In this document: positions 10,832-22,506 of the stretch, piece after piece | Numbering within the stretch: the first letter of the stretch is position 1 | Layout of the letters: the number at the start of each line of letters is the position of its first letter | Source of the DNA: Obelidium mucronatum | Taxonomy: Eukaryota; Chytridiomycota; Chytridiomycetes; Chytridiales; Chytriomycetaceae | NCBI GenBank assembly: GCA_025765595.1 | Contig: JAIVFH010000026.1 | Coordinates: 248,001 to 312,000 of the forward strand | Length of the DNA: 64,000 nucleotides | Direction: 5' to 3' | Notes under the pieces: generated by a model | Databases searched by the model: none | Seen by the model: the letters and a program-made list of their open reading frames with translations, nothing else | Told to the model about the DNA's origin: nothing | Program-made: the position numbers and the translations under genes

Positions 10832-12473
10832 TCAAAACAAAGAATTTCTAAACGGGGTATGCGGCCACCCATTTTCATTGTCATCACCGTAACTTGGATC
10901 TTCAGCATGCTTGAGCAAATCCAAAAGCATTGAAGTAATACTTTCAAACTGGCCACACTGATTCAATCCAGTCCATCCTTCATACGCATCCACATCGGAA
11001 ACCACTCCATAAGTTGTGGAGAGTGCGTTTCCTCCTGGGCTTGTATTCACATACAGGCGAGTGTAGATCATGTCGCCAAAGTTGTACCCAAAGTTGATGA
11101 AAGCCTCTTTCTTGGGATTCTCGCTGTTGGGATACCACACTCCAATGTAATCCAGAATCTCAGGATGCTCTGGCATGATCTCAAAAAAGTCATTCAGCGA
11201 AAATCTCCCTTCGTTCAGTGGCTGAAAGTTATCAAAGAACCCATATTCCTGGAGCTTTTCAAGGTTTGGACTTAGCCATCGGAAAAGCAGCGCGCAGTCG
11301 AGAGGCATCAAGATATGCAATGTTTCACCATGCTTGTCTATCGCTGGATTTGTCTCTCTGATGCCCTTGGCCTTAGAATCGAATTCTGCAGAGAAATATG
11401 CCAGCTGTGACCAAGACACAATTTTAATCGATTCCCCCTGGACATGGTTGAAGGTTTTGTCTCTGTTAAATTAAATAATGCCAGGAATTGGATCAACTTA
11501 CCTCGAAAGTTTTGTAAGCACTGTGAAACTGTTTGCGATCAATTTTCGAAACTTCCTAGCAAGCACAAATTCGTTACGAAAGACAACTCTCTACAAAAGT
11601 TTTACCTCGAAAGTTTTGTAGAAACTGTCATACACATGAAAATACGCGTTTAGGATCTTTGTGATGACAGAACCCACTTTCCACTCCAACTCGAAAGATT
11701 GGGGAATCTGCCTAAAGTATTCAAGGTGTTCTTTTGACAGCGTCACTTCAACGTCATGAATTCCGTTTGGTAAATGCGACAAGAGTCGTTTGGCTAAGAT
11801 TTTGAAACCATACTTTCGAAACAGAGAGCATGACTCGAAGAGTTTGACTGCCGAACAGATGTCAACCTGTTGTTTTGCTTTCAGTTTTTGCCATTTCGCC
11901 AGGCTGTGAGAAACCCATTTCAAGTTCACCTTGAAGACACAATCAACCAATTCATAAATGACAGGAATGGGTAAACTTGACGCAGGAAAGCAAGCAATTG
12001 GATCGGCCTATATTCCAAAAAAAAAATAAAAATAAAAATAAAAATAAAAAAAAATAAAAAAAAATAAAAAAAAAGAATAAATAAATTAAAAATTTCCAGC
12101 ATTAGGCTAATTTCAAATCCCTCACCGAATCTTTTTTCAACGCATTGATTTCGTTTTGAATACATACAGGTTCGACACCGCCTTTTGGTTCTTTTGTCAC
12201 CACTATTGGTTCCACAGCGCGTTCCTTTCCTTTTCCAGAAAGATCCGATGTTGCGGTGGGTGTTGTGGTTTTCAGCATTGTTGGATGCCACAGTCTGCCG
12301 TCTCGAGAAACGGCGGCAATATCTGAGCAAGGAACCCACACGATTGCCTCTGGGGTCGAGACAAGAGCCATCCCTTGATCAACTCTATAGCAAGCACCCG
12401 TATCATCTGTTAGGACATCGCCATCTGTGAGGATATATTTTTTTCTGAGCGCATCATTTTCTTGCTGTTTCAA
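10832..12473 (-). CDS. Unrecognised protein family, copy 2 (paralogue of 9081-10627)
   Basis: Tandem paralogue of the preceding gene with the same block order (SLPIPVIYELVD, KILAKRLLSHLP, PLDCALLFRWL.PNLE, FINFGYNFGDMIYTRLYVNTS, YEGWTGLN). An upstream exon (about 12130-12473) encodes a segment with DGDVLTDDTGACYRV, a GKGKERA motif also found in copy 1, and a Lys/Glu-rich end. It is joined to ADPIACFP through an intron containing the A/T microsatellite at 12017-12090. The true start is unclear: the first in-frame codon is not ATG, so another 5' exon may exist, or this exon may connect to the upstream nucleoporin transcript. Function unknown. Confidence 0.55.
12017..12090. repeat. A-rich (A4-9T)n microsatellite in an intron
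   Basis: Irregular run of AAAAAT/AAAAAAAAAT units on the + strand. On the minus strand it forms the T-rich region upstream of the ATATAG acceptor of an intron in the 10832-12473 gene, so it may act as an extended polypyrimidine tract. Length instability is likely. Confidence 0.85.
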
Positions 12474-12529
12474 AGGCTTAGTTCAATTGACAAAAAGCAC
12501 AGTGAAGACGTACAACAGAAATATCTGGA

Positions 12530-14318
12530 TCATCGAAAACGCATCATATCCTGGAAGGCCGTTTGCGCTGAAACGAACTTTTGTTCTCGTGGTTCAACGA
12601 TTAAAATACCAGGAATGTAGGTAAGAAAATAGGAAGGAAAGTCCGGAGAGACACATCCTTCTGCCCTGAATGGATTTATGCTGACCTGTGATTTCGGCTT
12701 GAAATGTTTACTATTCGCCAACGACTGCAATGCCGAAAAGTTTGTTCCTCGTGGAGCGAACGGCAGAGGTTTCGAATCAAATCCATCAAAAGACGTTTCA
12801 TTGGTTGGAGAAGTAACGGGAGGGTCCAGATCAGCTTTACTCCAGCCACAACAAATGCATTCTGTTGCCTTGTCCAAGTTTCGAACCAGACACGACTTGC
12901 AAGTCCATTCAATTTCTACAATATCGAATTCCAAGAGCATTCCGGTAGGAGGCATTGAAGCAGTTGGTTTTGTTATTGTCTCGGCACCAAGGGTTTCATA
13001 TTCAGTCGAACTGCTGTCTTTCATAGCGTAAACAAGAAGACCACCGGTGCTCGTCAGAGCAAAGAGGAGGAAACTCTTTTTCGTTTCCGTTCGATCCACT
13101 GTAAACAGGTCCAAGCCGACCAACTTATTGGATTGCCTTCCGAGGCAAGTAGCACAACTTGCCCCGCTTCCATGAATTACTGGATCCTTTGTTTTGTACA
13201 ATGAATGCAATATCGGCATTCAAGATGTTTCCACAAACGAGAAGAGTTTCTGTTGAATCCCTACAATTAAAGTGAGATATGGGAGATACTAAAAAATCGC
13301 CAGTCCTCACATCTGAATCAGTGCAGAAGAAATTCCATTCCAGCCATGAGTCGAAATATTGCGAGGATTTGAGTTTTCGATTCTCGCATATTCCGTTGTT
13401 CCACCTGCTGCAGCCGATCCAGTCTGCGTGATAACATATGTTTGGGATTGGTCTCCGCGCTTATATACGACCACAAATGTTTTGTCTTCCAGCCAAGAGA
13501 TGTGCGTAACTGTACATAATAAAGATTGAAATTAATGTGGATGTCCCATATTAATACACGAATAAAAAGTGTTTACCTTCGGCTCGGGCCTCGTCAAACA
13601 CAGAAGGCGGAGAGATGACATTTTTGATGATTCCTTCCAACGAAACCTGACGAATAACTCCAAGCTTGTCACCAACAGCGAGTTGTTTTCCTTTGCGACT
13701 CCAACATAGTGACGTGAAACCGCTTTTGGCCAAGAGCTTGAATCCCCTGTCGACAGAGTCAACAGAAATATCGCTCCATTATGGTCCTTGATAGCACAAA
13801 CATCAGGATGGGTTTCTGGATTGGGTAAAATTGAAATGGGACCCTTTATTGAAGCCTGAAGCGTTCGAGGAGGGGCACCATTGGCCTAACAGATGTTCAC
13901 GAGTAAGAAAAACGCACTTGATGCGTAAACATTGTAGAGAACCGACCTCACATAGTTCAGGCAGTTTTGTAAAGCAAAATCACTCCCGTGTTCAACCCAA
14001 CAACCAATGTCTCGTTTGTACAACAGAATCGAATCTGTCCCACAGAGCCGCCTGCAATGGGAAACTCTTTTACGGAAGAAAGAGCCACTTTCTTCCCTTC
14101 CGAGGCCTATCACCAGTTTTCGTTCAGTGCAAGCAAGAGACGCGAACGAGTTATTGAAAGACCTGCGCCAACTCCCAGACATTCTCACAGGACGCAACGG
14201 CAAAGCCCCCGGTGGTTCCAAAGACAACAAGGCCAAACTTGTTGGAAACAGCAAGCAGATTGCAGTGGGCGAGATCAGTCTTTGGCAACGCCAGCGGCTC
14301 AGACACGATGAGTTGGAT
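12530..14318 (-). CDS. Nucleoporin Nup159/Nup214-like beta-propeller with RanBP2-type zinc finger (5' exon unresolved)
   Basis: Cytoplasmic-face nuclear pore component in the family, acting in mRNA export. Evidence: propeller segments typical of Nup159/Nup214, in order: NLLAVSNKFGLVVFGTTGGF with ENVWELAQ; LCWSRKGKQLAVGDKLGVI; HISWLEDKTFVVVY; TETLLVCGNILNADIAFI; VGLDLF; and FALTSTGGLLVYAM. These are followed by WTCKSC...CICCGW, a C-x2-C-x10-C-x2-C RanBP2/NZF finger, which is an unusual position for this family. An intron of 76 bp (GTACAA...ATAAG) after NADIAFI would keep the frame open. The first exon upstream of 14318 and the last exon near 12530-12700 are uncertain, and FG repeats were not seen. 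Confidence 0.7.
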
Positions 14319-14538
14319 CTATGGAGACCCATGTTAGATCCGACGGCTGCTTCTCAGATGTGTGACATAAAACACTCAGTGTACGTCGAGTTGCATTGAG
14401 CTTCGATAGTGTGTGAATGTTGGTTTCAAACTATTAATAATATCAGAGTTCAAGTCGGTTTCAACAAAGAACGATCCCCTGAGATTGGTTTGAACTTCCA
14501 AAAAGCGTAATACCTGTCACAGCCAATAACTCGTTCAT

Positions 14539-17500
14539 ATGTTACGCGACTTTCATCAAAGTGGAAAAGTAACTTTGACCAAAAAAATGGCCTCACAACC
14601 AACATCCTGGGCGACACAGTCTTATCAACTCATTACTTCCCGACGAATTGCTGCTTCTTACTCTCGCGCATCTGGATCCAATCGAACTGGTACTTTCTGT
14701 GTTCATCCACCAGCAGATGTTTATATAACACTCGGTTTGTAATCTACAGAGACTTTGTGCCAGCGTTTGTCAAAGGTGGAACCTTGTATCAACGATGATT
14801 CCTGCTGGAGACTAGCGCTAGAAGGCTTCATGGGCGGGTTGCCATTGAGGTTTGTTTGTTGAGGTCAAAAGAGGACTACCAAAGGCTGAACATACAAAAA
14901 AACTACACTCAAGACGTATTCGCACGAAAGAGTTGGAAAAACGAGTTTCTCCGCAGATTTCGATTACTGAAGTGAACATCTTTTTCGTCCTTTTTGGAGT
15001 CGACGGTTAGGAAGTTGACAAGAAAAACTTGACAGGGAATGGAAAGCTGGGGGAAAACGAGTTATTCAATTTGATCCACGTATTGGGCGAATCGAGAATA
15101 TCATGGTGGACTATGAAGAAGACAGAATGTACGCGGGGTCCTTGGAGAAAGGTACGAATTGAAAACACGTGTTTTGGACTTTTCAGGAGGCAGACCAACC
15201 AACAACCCAAAAACAACAAAAGGAATTGTAATTTCGTGTAACCCAGGAACTGGAAAGGTGGAACGAGACGCCGTTTACTTTAACTCTGATCTCGAGACGC
15301 GAGAGATCTCTGCTCTTTTGATGGAAAAGTAACAACAAAACTGTAACCAATTCACATTCCCCAATTACTGATTGATTTTCTACAATAGAACGCGTATTAT
15401 TGCTGGACATTTATCGGGTCGAATCACAATGGTCACTCAATTTATTTCAAAGACTTCAACAAATCACGTTCTGAATCATTTCGCTGGATTCCATGATGGC
15501 CCTGTCACTGCGCTTTCTGCATTAGTCAATACACCCAACATAATTATCAGCGGAGGCGCGGATGGATGCATTCGGATTTGGGATACAGCTTCACTTGAAT
15601 GTTTGAGGATTTCAGCTGGTTCGTTTTTGAACCGTCTCCTAAAAAAACTGACATAACTTATGTTTTTATTCAGCCAGCCCGCGTCCAATAAACTACATAT
15701 CCTTCGACGCCAAAAATTCCATCGTCGCATGTTCAACGCAAGGCCACGTATCAGTCTGGGACTTTGACATGCTTACTCTCTCCAAAGACATCACATCAAC
15801 GGCTTTCGATAAATCCATGATTCAAATCGACCCATCTCGTGCATTCAACCACGAGGTCAATGACAACGCGATGCCCATTCACACACTCATCCACGAGCCC
15901 TCTACAAACACCCTACTTACAGCTGTAGATGCACCTCTCCCAGCCGGTATCCGAATATGTGACCTTTCATCCTCACGCAATGAATCCAGAGTCACCCTGA
16001 TACCATCGCTACCCAACAAAGCCGCTTCCATCGGCAACGTTACGCACGTTGCATGGGACCGACCCACCATGCCCCCAACGACCAACGGATTTTCAGTTCT
16101 CGTAACAGGCCACGCGGATAGTTCCTGTTTACTCTGGAATATCCCTGAACCCGCGCTTCGAAACACATCTCAATCCTCATCATCAACCACCACCACCACT
16201 ACAATCCATCCCGTCAGAAAAATCCAAGTTACAGTCTCAAGCCCATTCGCGACTCTCTCCTTGGATCCCTTCAAACTCCTCGTCAGCACTACAGATGGAC
16301 TCATTAAAATCTACGATCTGGCTACAGGCAGTGTCATCAAGACGCTTTCCGTAAGACGTAGTGGCGAGGTGGGGCCAGGTCCTGGTCCTGGCATTGGCGG
16401 CGGCGGTGGTCCGGGTGAATTCCGTGATCGACGCCTTGTGACGTGTGTTTGGGCAGGAGAATGGAATCTGATTGCAGCTACTGCAGGTGGACATGTTCGG
16501 AATTGGGACTTTGCGCCTGTGGAAGGAGCTGGAGAAAGCGGTGGTGGTAAGTATATGAAGTTGAGGGGGAAAAAGAATCGGGTTGGGAAAGGTCGGTTTG
16601 TTGGTGGGGTTGCTGCTGCTACCGGAGCGGCGGGTGCGGGTGGAAGCGCAAGATCTTCTATCACTACGACGAAAGGATTTACTGGAAAAGCGCAGTTGAT
16701 TCAAGATGTCAAAACGGAAGCACAAGCCACGAATTATGAGTTAAAGTTGGAGAAGGAGCAGGAGCAACGGAGGCTCAAACTCGTCCAAAAAATCAATGGC
16801 GTAACCAGCAGTCCACAAAATTTTGGTTTCGTTGGGATGGGAAGGACTGTTGTCGGAATGGGACCATCAGCGAGCCCCTCAAAGGCGTCCATCTCTCCAA
16901 CTGTTGGATCCACTTTAACCGAGCAAGAAATGATTGACTACGCGATTATGCTTTCTATGGAGGAAGACCCCTTCTCGTTAGGCATGGCGTACTCCACCAC
17001 TCCCTCTCGCAGTATCAATCCAACAACCCCTTCCACATACAAATCCACAAATCCTCCAAAACACCCCATCGCGAAACCACCACCAGCTCCGTCTACAAAC
17101 ACACCATCCACATCCATCCCTAGATCTCCTGCAAACCCATGGTCCACAGGGAAATCTTTCGCTTCTGTAGCCGCCGCCGCCGCTAGTGCCAGCACACCAA
17201 CCTCCTCCTCAACATCATCCATCACAACTACACCCCTCGCACATATTTCCAGCTCCTCCCTCCTCGGATTCAGTGAATCCCCTGTTGTCACCACATCCCC
17301 AACAAACCCATTCCTCATCCGATCCTCACCACAATGCCGGTTCCCAATGGCCTGGTACGACAACGACGAGGAATGGGAAGACGAAGCCGATTTCTATAGA
17401 CTCTATAGTAGCGGCGAGGGGGGTGAGGAACGGAGGTCTAGCAGCAGTCTCAGTCTTTCCCTCTCGGCGGTACTACCGCCTCCTGTAGAGGATAACGAGG

Positions 17501-17949
17501 CAGTGGTGGGGAGGAGGGAGCCTGGGGAATGGGGAGACCAACTCTGCGAAGATCAGACCTTGAATGAAGGGGCTGGTATTGAAATCGCGAAATCTTGCAA
17601 GAAGGCGGGTGGTGGTACTAGCAGCAGTAGTAGTAGTGGTTCGCTTTCTAGTTCGGCTTCGTCGACAGAGAAGAGAAAGTTTTTGTTGGGTTCTTGGGGT
17701 GCAGGAGGAGGGGAAGTTCCAAGTACCAGCTTTGGTGGGATTCATATGAGACGGAGTCCGCGATTAGGACCCATGGGAACGCATGTGAGTCCTCAGCTTA
17801 GGCCTACTGCGATTATTAGCCCGAGTTTGGCACCTACTACTCAGTTTTCTGGGGTTGGTGTTGAAGTTGCGCCGCGTGCTTCTTTTGATGATGAAGAGGA
17901 AGAGTTAATGTTTGTTCTTGCGTTATCTCTTTCTGAGCATCAAAAGTAA
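14539..17949 (+). CDS. Ufo1-like F-box/WD40 protein with C-terminal UIMs
   Basis: The F-box is clear on splicing: LPDELLLLTLAHLDPIEL (14636-14689), then an intron to about 14751, then TLCQRLSKV..INDDSCWRL. Next come SWKNEFLRRFRLL and FDPRIGRI.N segments like yeast Ufo1, WD units (GGADGCIRIWD, CSTQGHVSVWDF, GHADSSCLLWN), a Gly/Ser/Pro-rich low-complexity region, and two ubiquitin-interacting motifs: EQEMIDYAIMLSMEED (about 16922) and EEEELMFVLALSLSEHQK at the very end. In yeast, Ufo1 is an SCF receptor whose UIMs control its own turnover. The first exon is unresolved: the F-box frame lacks an in-frame ATG, so a 5' intron (about 14571-14620) is needed. Long final exon from about 15676. Confidence 0.75.
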
Positions 17950-18158
17950 AAAATAAAAAGAGCTGATAAAAGAAGCCAGTTTTGTGAGAAACAATCATTT
18001 ATTATCAAATCACAAATCATAACACGGAGTTCTTACAAATCCCCATCCTATAAAATACAAATAAAGAACTTCTTACAAACAACCCCGAAATAAAACAACA
18101 ACAACAAAAAAAACGAACATTCAACTAAGCCAACGCCTTAATAGTAACGTTGTGCTTT

Positions 18159-19835
18159 TTAGTAGGAAGAAGCGTTGGTTCTTCTGCTAATGAATTGGTT
18201 TCTGTCAAAGGTGTTCAAGTTCTTGTGCAAGACAATCTGGTAGCAGGTAGCAGAACCTTGACGAGCAACAATGGAAGACCAAGCCAAGAAGAGTTCCCAG
18301 ACACGGAACCAACGGACTCCGTACTTTCCGATAACCTTTTCCTTGTTTTGCATCCAGTTCAAGTACCATCTGTAGATGGTGGCAGAGTAGTGGACTCCAA
18401 TAGTGTCACAGTGGGCGACTTCGTATCCAGCACGCTCAGCTTGTTCCAAGACCCAGTTGAGTGGAGCAGAGGCATCAGCACCAGGGAAGACATACTTGGC
18501 CATGAAAAGACCCCAGATAAGGTCCTCGTATTGCCAAGGCACGTCTCAAACCAGCAATCTGGAGGTAAAAGATACCATCGTCTTCCAACATTTCAGCGAA
18601 CTTGAATCAAAAACTCTTGGAACTTGCGGACACCAACGTGTTCAGCCATTTCAAGACAGGTAATCTTGTCGTACTTTTCCTTTGGAATGTCACGGTAGTC
18701 CATGCAGAGGATACGAACATTGTCGGCAACACCAGCGTCGGAAGCTTTTCCCATACCCCAGGCGGTTTGGTTTCTACCAAGAGTAACACCGGTAACCTTG
18801 GCACCACGCTTGGCGGCGTGGACAGAGAGGGTTCCCCAACCACATCCGATATCGAGCATACGGTCGCCCTTCTTGAGGTTGATCTTGTCACAAACGAGGT
18901 TGAGCTTGTTGTCTTGGAGTTGTTCGAGGGTTTCAGGCTTGGTGGTGTCGGTGATGATACCAGAGGTGTAGATCATACGTGGACCGAGGAACCAGTTGTA
19001 AAAGTCGTCACCACGGTCATAGTGTTCACGGACTTGGTCTTCGTCCTGCTTCTTGGAGTGCCAGAGGGTTTCTGGGATCCATTGGGTGAGGAAGAACTTG
19101 GCGTTGCCCCAGGTGAAGACAAAGGAGGCCCATTCGTATCTGTGTTCGAGAACGTCCATCAAGTCCTTTCCCTATTATCGCATTTTGGAATGAAGAGATT
19201 AGTAAGGGGTTCGGGTTCTTTGATTTTGGGGATTGGGTGTTGAGGGTGGTGAAAAATAAATTGGGCAGGTTTTGACACCAGCTGAAACATCCAACGCCGA
19301 ACATACACCAGCTTCTCGGCCAATAAAAAGACACGATCAACTCGAATAAAACACATCCAAGAACATTGAAACAAAGCCCCTCGTGTCTCCCAGACAAGCA
19401 ATGCATGTTGTATTTTTAAAAATAAAAAAAGAGACTTACAGCAGCCAATTCGATCTTCTGGTCAAAGTAAGCTTCAAAGAAGGTTTCCATTGGGATCTTT
19501 GCAGGGAACTTTGCAGCCAGGGCAGGATCGGTAACCTTGAGGTAAGCGTCTCTGCTCTTTCCAGGCAGACCCTTCTGCACCCGCACTGGCGCGGCAATGG
19601 TAGCGTAGTACAGGTTGTAGGCGGCAAAGGATGGCAGGGCCGTCAGCAGAAAGACCAGCGGGTACCAGGCCAGCGACACTCCGAGGGCCACAGTGACCAC
19701 CAGCGGAACAGCGGCAATGGCGCCAATGAGTTGGTTGTTGGAAAACGTCAGCGAGCCCGCGCCTTCAACGGGGCACGTGGCAGGGGGCACGACGTGTTTG
19801 CACGGGGCGGAGGACGTGACGTACTGGGGGGCCAT
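18159..19835 (-). CDS. Sphingolipid C9-methyltransferase (two apparent +1 frameshifts)
   Basis: Transfers a methyl group from SAM to C9 of the long-chain base in fungal glucosylceramide. Exon 1 (19440-19835) carries two hydrophobic segments for ER anchoring; exon 2 starts at 19171 (GKDLMDVLEHR). The family core is present: DDFYNWFLGPRMIYTSGI, SAM motif LDIGCGWGTL, GVTLGRNQTAWG, CLEMAEHVGVRKF, QYEDLIWGLFMAKYVFPG and GVHYSATIYRWY. Around 18595 and 18537 the frame slips by one base twice, within 60 bp, between QEFLIQVR, EMLEDDG and WQYEDL. All three pieces match the family, so no intron can explain it. Either assembly indels or a recent lesion. ATG chosen at MAPQYV; the upstream intergenic region is shared with the divergent gene at 20005. 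Confidence 0.9.
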
Positions 19836-20004
19836 CTTGGGAGTCAATTGAGCTTCACCTTTTCACGATAGAAAAAATCGTGTAAATTGGGCGAGAAAAT
19901 CTTTGCTGGATTGGTCCAATAGAAAACTGGCTGGCTTCGAGAAGAATAACGTGGTAACAGGATGGAGGGGTAAAAATAGAACCTCCTCCAAAAAGACAAC
20001 AAGG
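19836..20004. promoter_or_regulatory. Bidirectional intergenic region
   Basis: This 169-bp interval separates the divergent starts of the sphingolipid methyltransferase (minus) and the hypothetical gene at 20005 (plus), so it must contain both promoters. No specific factor site was recognised. Confidence 0.4.
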
Positions 20005-22348
20005 ATGCGTGATGGGAGACTGTCGGCTTCCTCCAGAGCCCTTGTGCTAAAGTCTTGCGGTGCAAATATTGTTGCTCCTTCAGACCCAAAATATGGGGCA
20101 ACAACAACACGAGTGATGCTTTCGGATACCGTGATACCTTCACATCGGTCTTTTAAAACGTATCTTCCAACAAACTCGGATTCTACCCTCTTTCGGTCTC
20201 CAATACCAAGATCCTACACATCCACTGGTGCTCCGATAACAGAAAACATTCAACCTGCAAATACGCCCGTTGAAAGTTCCACCAACAGCTTGAATGCATC
20301 CCCATCATCCGCGGAAAACACTGCATGTGAGAAGGATTCTTCTCCAGAATGCAGCATGGATGCTTCCAGTGAATACACTCGCGAAACCCTTGTCAATCAT
20401 CGTGATTCTTTGGCTTCTGCATCATCCTCATCTTCAACTTCCCCAACATCGAGAGCATGTATTGGCCTCTTCGTCAACCTCCTCCCTGCAAGACACAACA
20501 CCAAAAGAAAGTAGCACACCGAAACAGACAAGCCCTTCCTCTGCTACAAATATCACAAAAAGCGCTGTAAAATCAGAACCTTCCCCAGCTTGGCACGACT
20601 CATACAAACACATTGACTGTGAGTGGAGCATGAGGACCATGGACGCACTTTTCAACGCTTCCTTTGTCGATTTCATCAAAAATGAAAAAAATTGCGAATT
20701 CAACGGTCGCCATGTGGCGCACTTGGTCAAGGTATTGTGAAAAAAAACATCCACAATTGACCAAACGCCAATTCAACCACCAAAAAAAACATCGTTGTGC
20801 AGGATTATAAACTGGATCAAGTTGTTCAAGGCATTAAATGGCTTGTTGATGGATGGGCGATAGAAAGCACTGCTCGATTGCTCAAGAGCGTGTTTGATGA
20901 TTGGTTGCCTGAATTAGCGGCATTTGCAATTGCACGAATTGGATGCGAATGGTACTCAAACTATATACTGACTCCCAATTTTTAACTTCATTATACTAAT
21001 TTTAAATCAGGCAATTGAGACCCAAGATGGGGCTGATTGTTGCATTCATGATGATGGGTGAAAGCCCTAATGTAGCGGCATTGTTTATTCGGTCTTTAAC
21101 CATTGGCTGGGACTCTGCCCAAATAACAGAGCTTATTTCGTGCCTAGGTAAAATGCAAACAAGCCTAAAGAATATTAACATATTCAATCTCAACCAGACA
21201 CTGTTCTCGAATGGGAAGACGACTATTTTACTAAATTCACCGAACTCCTCCTCCTCGAACTCAAGGAAGCTTCCCGAGTCGGCGAAATCCACGACGTCGA
21301 CCCCAACGTCATCATCAAAGCCCTTGCATCAATGTACAAAACCACAGCCGCAATGACAAACCATCGCATCGTAATGGCAGATCTCCGCCTCGCTGTCGCA
21401 AAAAGCCACTATTTGACACAGTTTGCGCATTCAATCACTTGCCAGGATTGTTTACACCGCAAACCATGTGCCTTCAGTTCTCGCGCCTTGACTCCAAATC
21501 CTGCGAGCATCATTGCTGCCATGAGAAATCGCATCCGTCCCAATGCGGGGGGTAGAGGTGGCTTTACTATACAACCAAACGGATCCGTTCAACCAACAGT
21601 ACCTTCTGAAAACTCGCCCCCACCACCGCCAAATCAATCAACCGACAACTCATCAAACGATTTTTCATATCTATTGGACAGAATCCCTCCCTCCCTCCGC
21701 GAATTCTTTGGCGCCGCCACATCAACCACAACACCTGGAGGAAGCGAAACGGAATTCACTATTCCAGAATCCACTCAAGACTTTTTATACAATTTCGATG
21801 AAGATGAATTCGCTGACTTCGATCAAGACTACGACGACGATGCCGATGACAACGATGACCTCGATGAAGACCACGATGACAGATACAATGACGAAAACGA
21901 TTCCATCTTAAACAACCCGCTTCTCACAACAAGATCCAATTCTTTGCTCAGTATTCTTCAAAGCCATGCAGTGGGACCCGTTGGTGTTGCTGCTGCTGCT
22001 GGATCAGGGTCCGTGTTTTCCAGAGGAACTTCGGAAAACTCTTTCTTGTCCGCTAGACAAGGTCCAACAGCGGTTACAGCCCCTTCTGGATTGACCTCTG
22101 GCGGGGGACTTGTGCTACCAAACACTGTTTTCGAAACACACCAGCCTAGCATGGATTCTTTCCGAAGTGCGAGTTCAATGATGTCTTTGGCGTTATCGAG
22201 TCTGGATTTGACTGGGAATAGTAACAGTGTGGGCGGTGGTGCTTTTGGAGGTGAAGCTGATGCGGGCAACTTTGTTGAAGGAAATCAGAGCCGTGTTTTG
22301 ACTAGGAATGAAAGTGCTGCTTCATTTAAAAGCTCGGAGAATCTTTGA
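20005..22348 (+). CDS. Hypothetical helical protein with acidic region
   Basis: Not recognised. A Ser/Thr/Pro-rich N-terminus of about 170 residues is followed by a helical, possibly alpha-solenoid region (MRTMDALFNASFVDFI, DYKLDQVVQGIKWLVDGW, ELAAFAIARIGCEW, KMGLIVAFMMMGESPNVAAL, ELLLLELKEASRVGEIHDV), then a CQDC..RKPC motif, a run of about 45 residues very rich in Asp/Glu (21820-21915), and a Ser/Gly-rich tail. Introns: about 20391-20454 (64 bp, weak signals, needed to join two frames), about 20734-20802, about 20953-21010 and about 21151-21200. Runs convergently into the coiled-coil gene at 22507. A role cannot be assigned. Confidence 0.6.
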
Positions 22349-22506
22349 GACTTCTGAAATCTTTCTTGTTTGCCATACAAAAAAATAATCACAAATAAAT
22401 ACATACAAAGGACTTTTTTTCATCTTTCATTATACAAAAAAAAAAGATGTGCATACTCAATGAGTTGATCCTTTTTTTATCCTTACATTTATTGACCGCT
22501 TCTTTT

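Noticed and set aside
13120..13310. Frameshift in the nucleoporin gene between NADIAFI and VGLDLF
   Set aside because: A 76-bp GT-AG intron joins the two frames in phase, so splicing is the simpler explanation.
14750..14820. Frameshift within the F-box of the Ufo1-like gene (LCASVCQRWN against NDDSCWRL)
   Set aside because: Using the acceptor at 14751 instead of 14749 gives one continuous F-box frame, so no frameshift is needed.
16237..16725. Minus-strand ORFs opposite the Ufo1-like gene
   Set aside because: They lie opposite a clearly coding WD40/low-complexity region and have biased, low-information composition.
18602..19243. Long plus-strand ORF (213 codons) across the methyltransferase
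   Set aside because: It is antisense to conserved SAM-binding motifs; Val/Leu-rich composition is typical of antisense frames.
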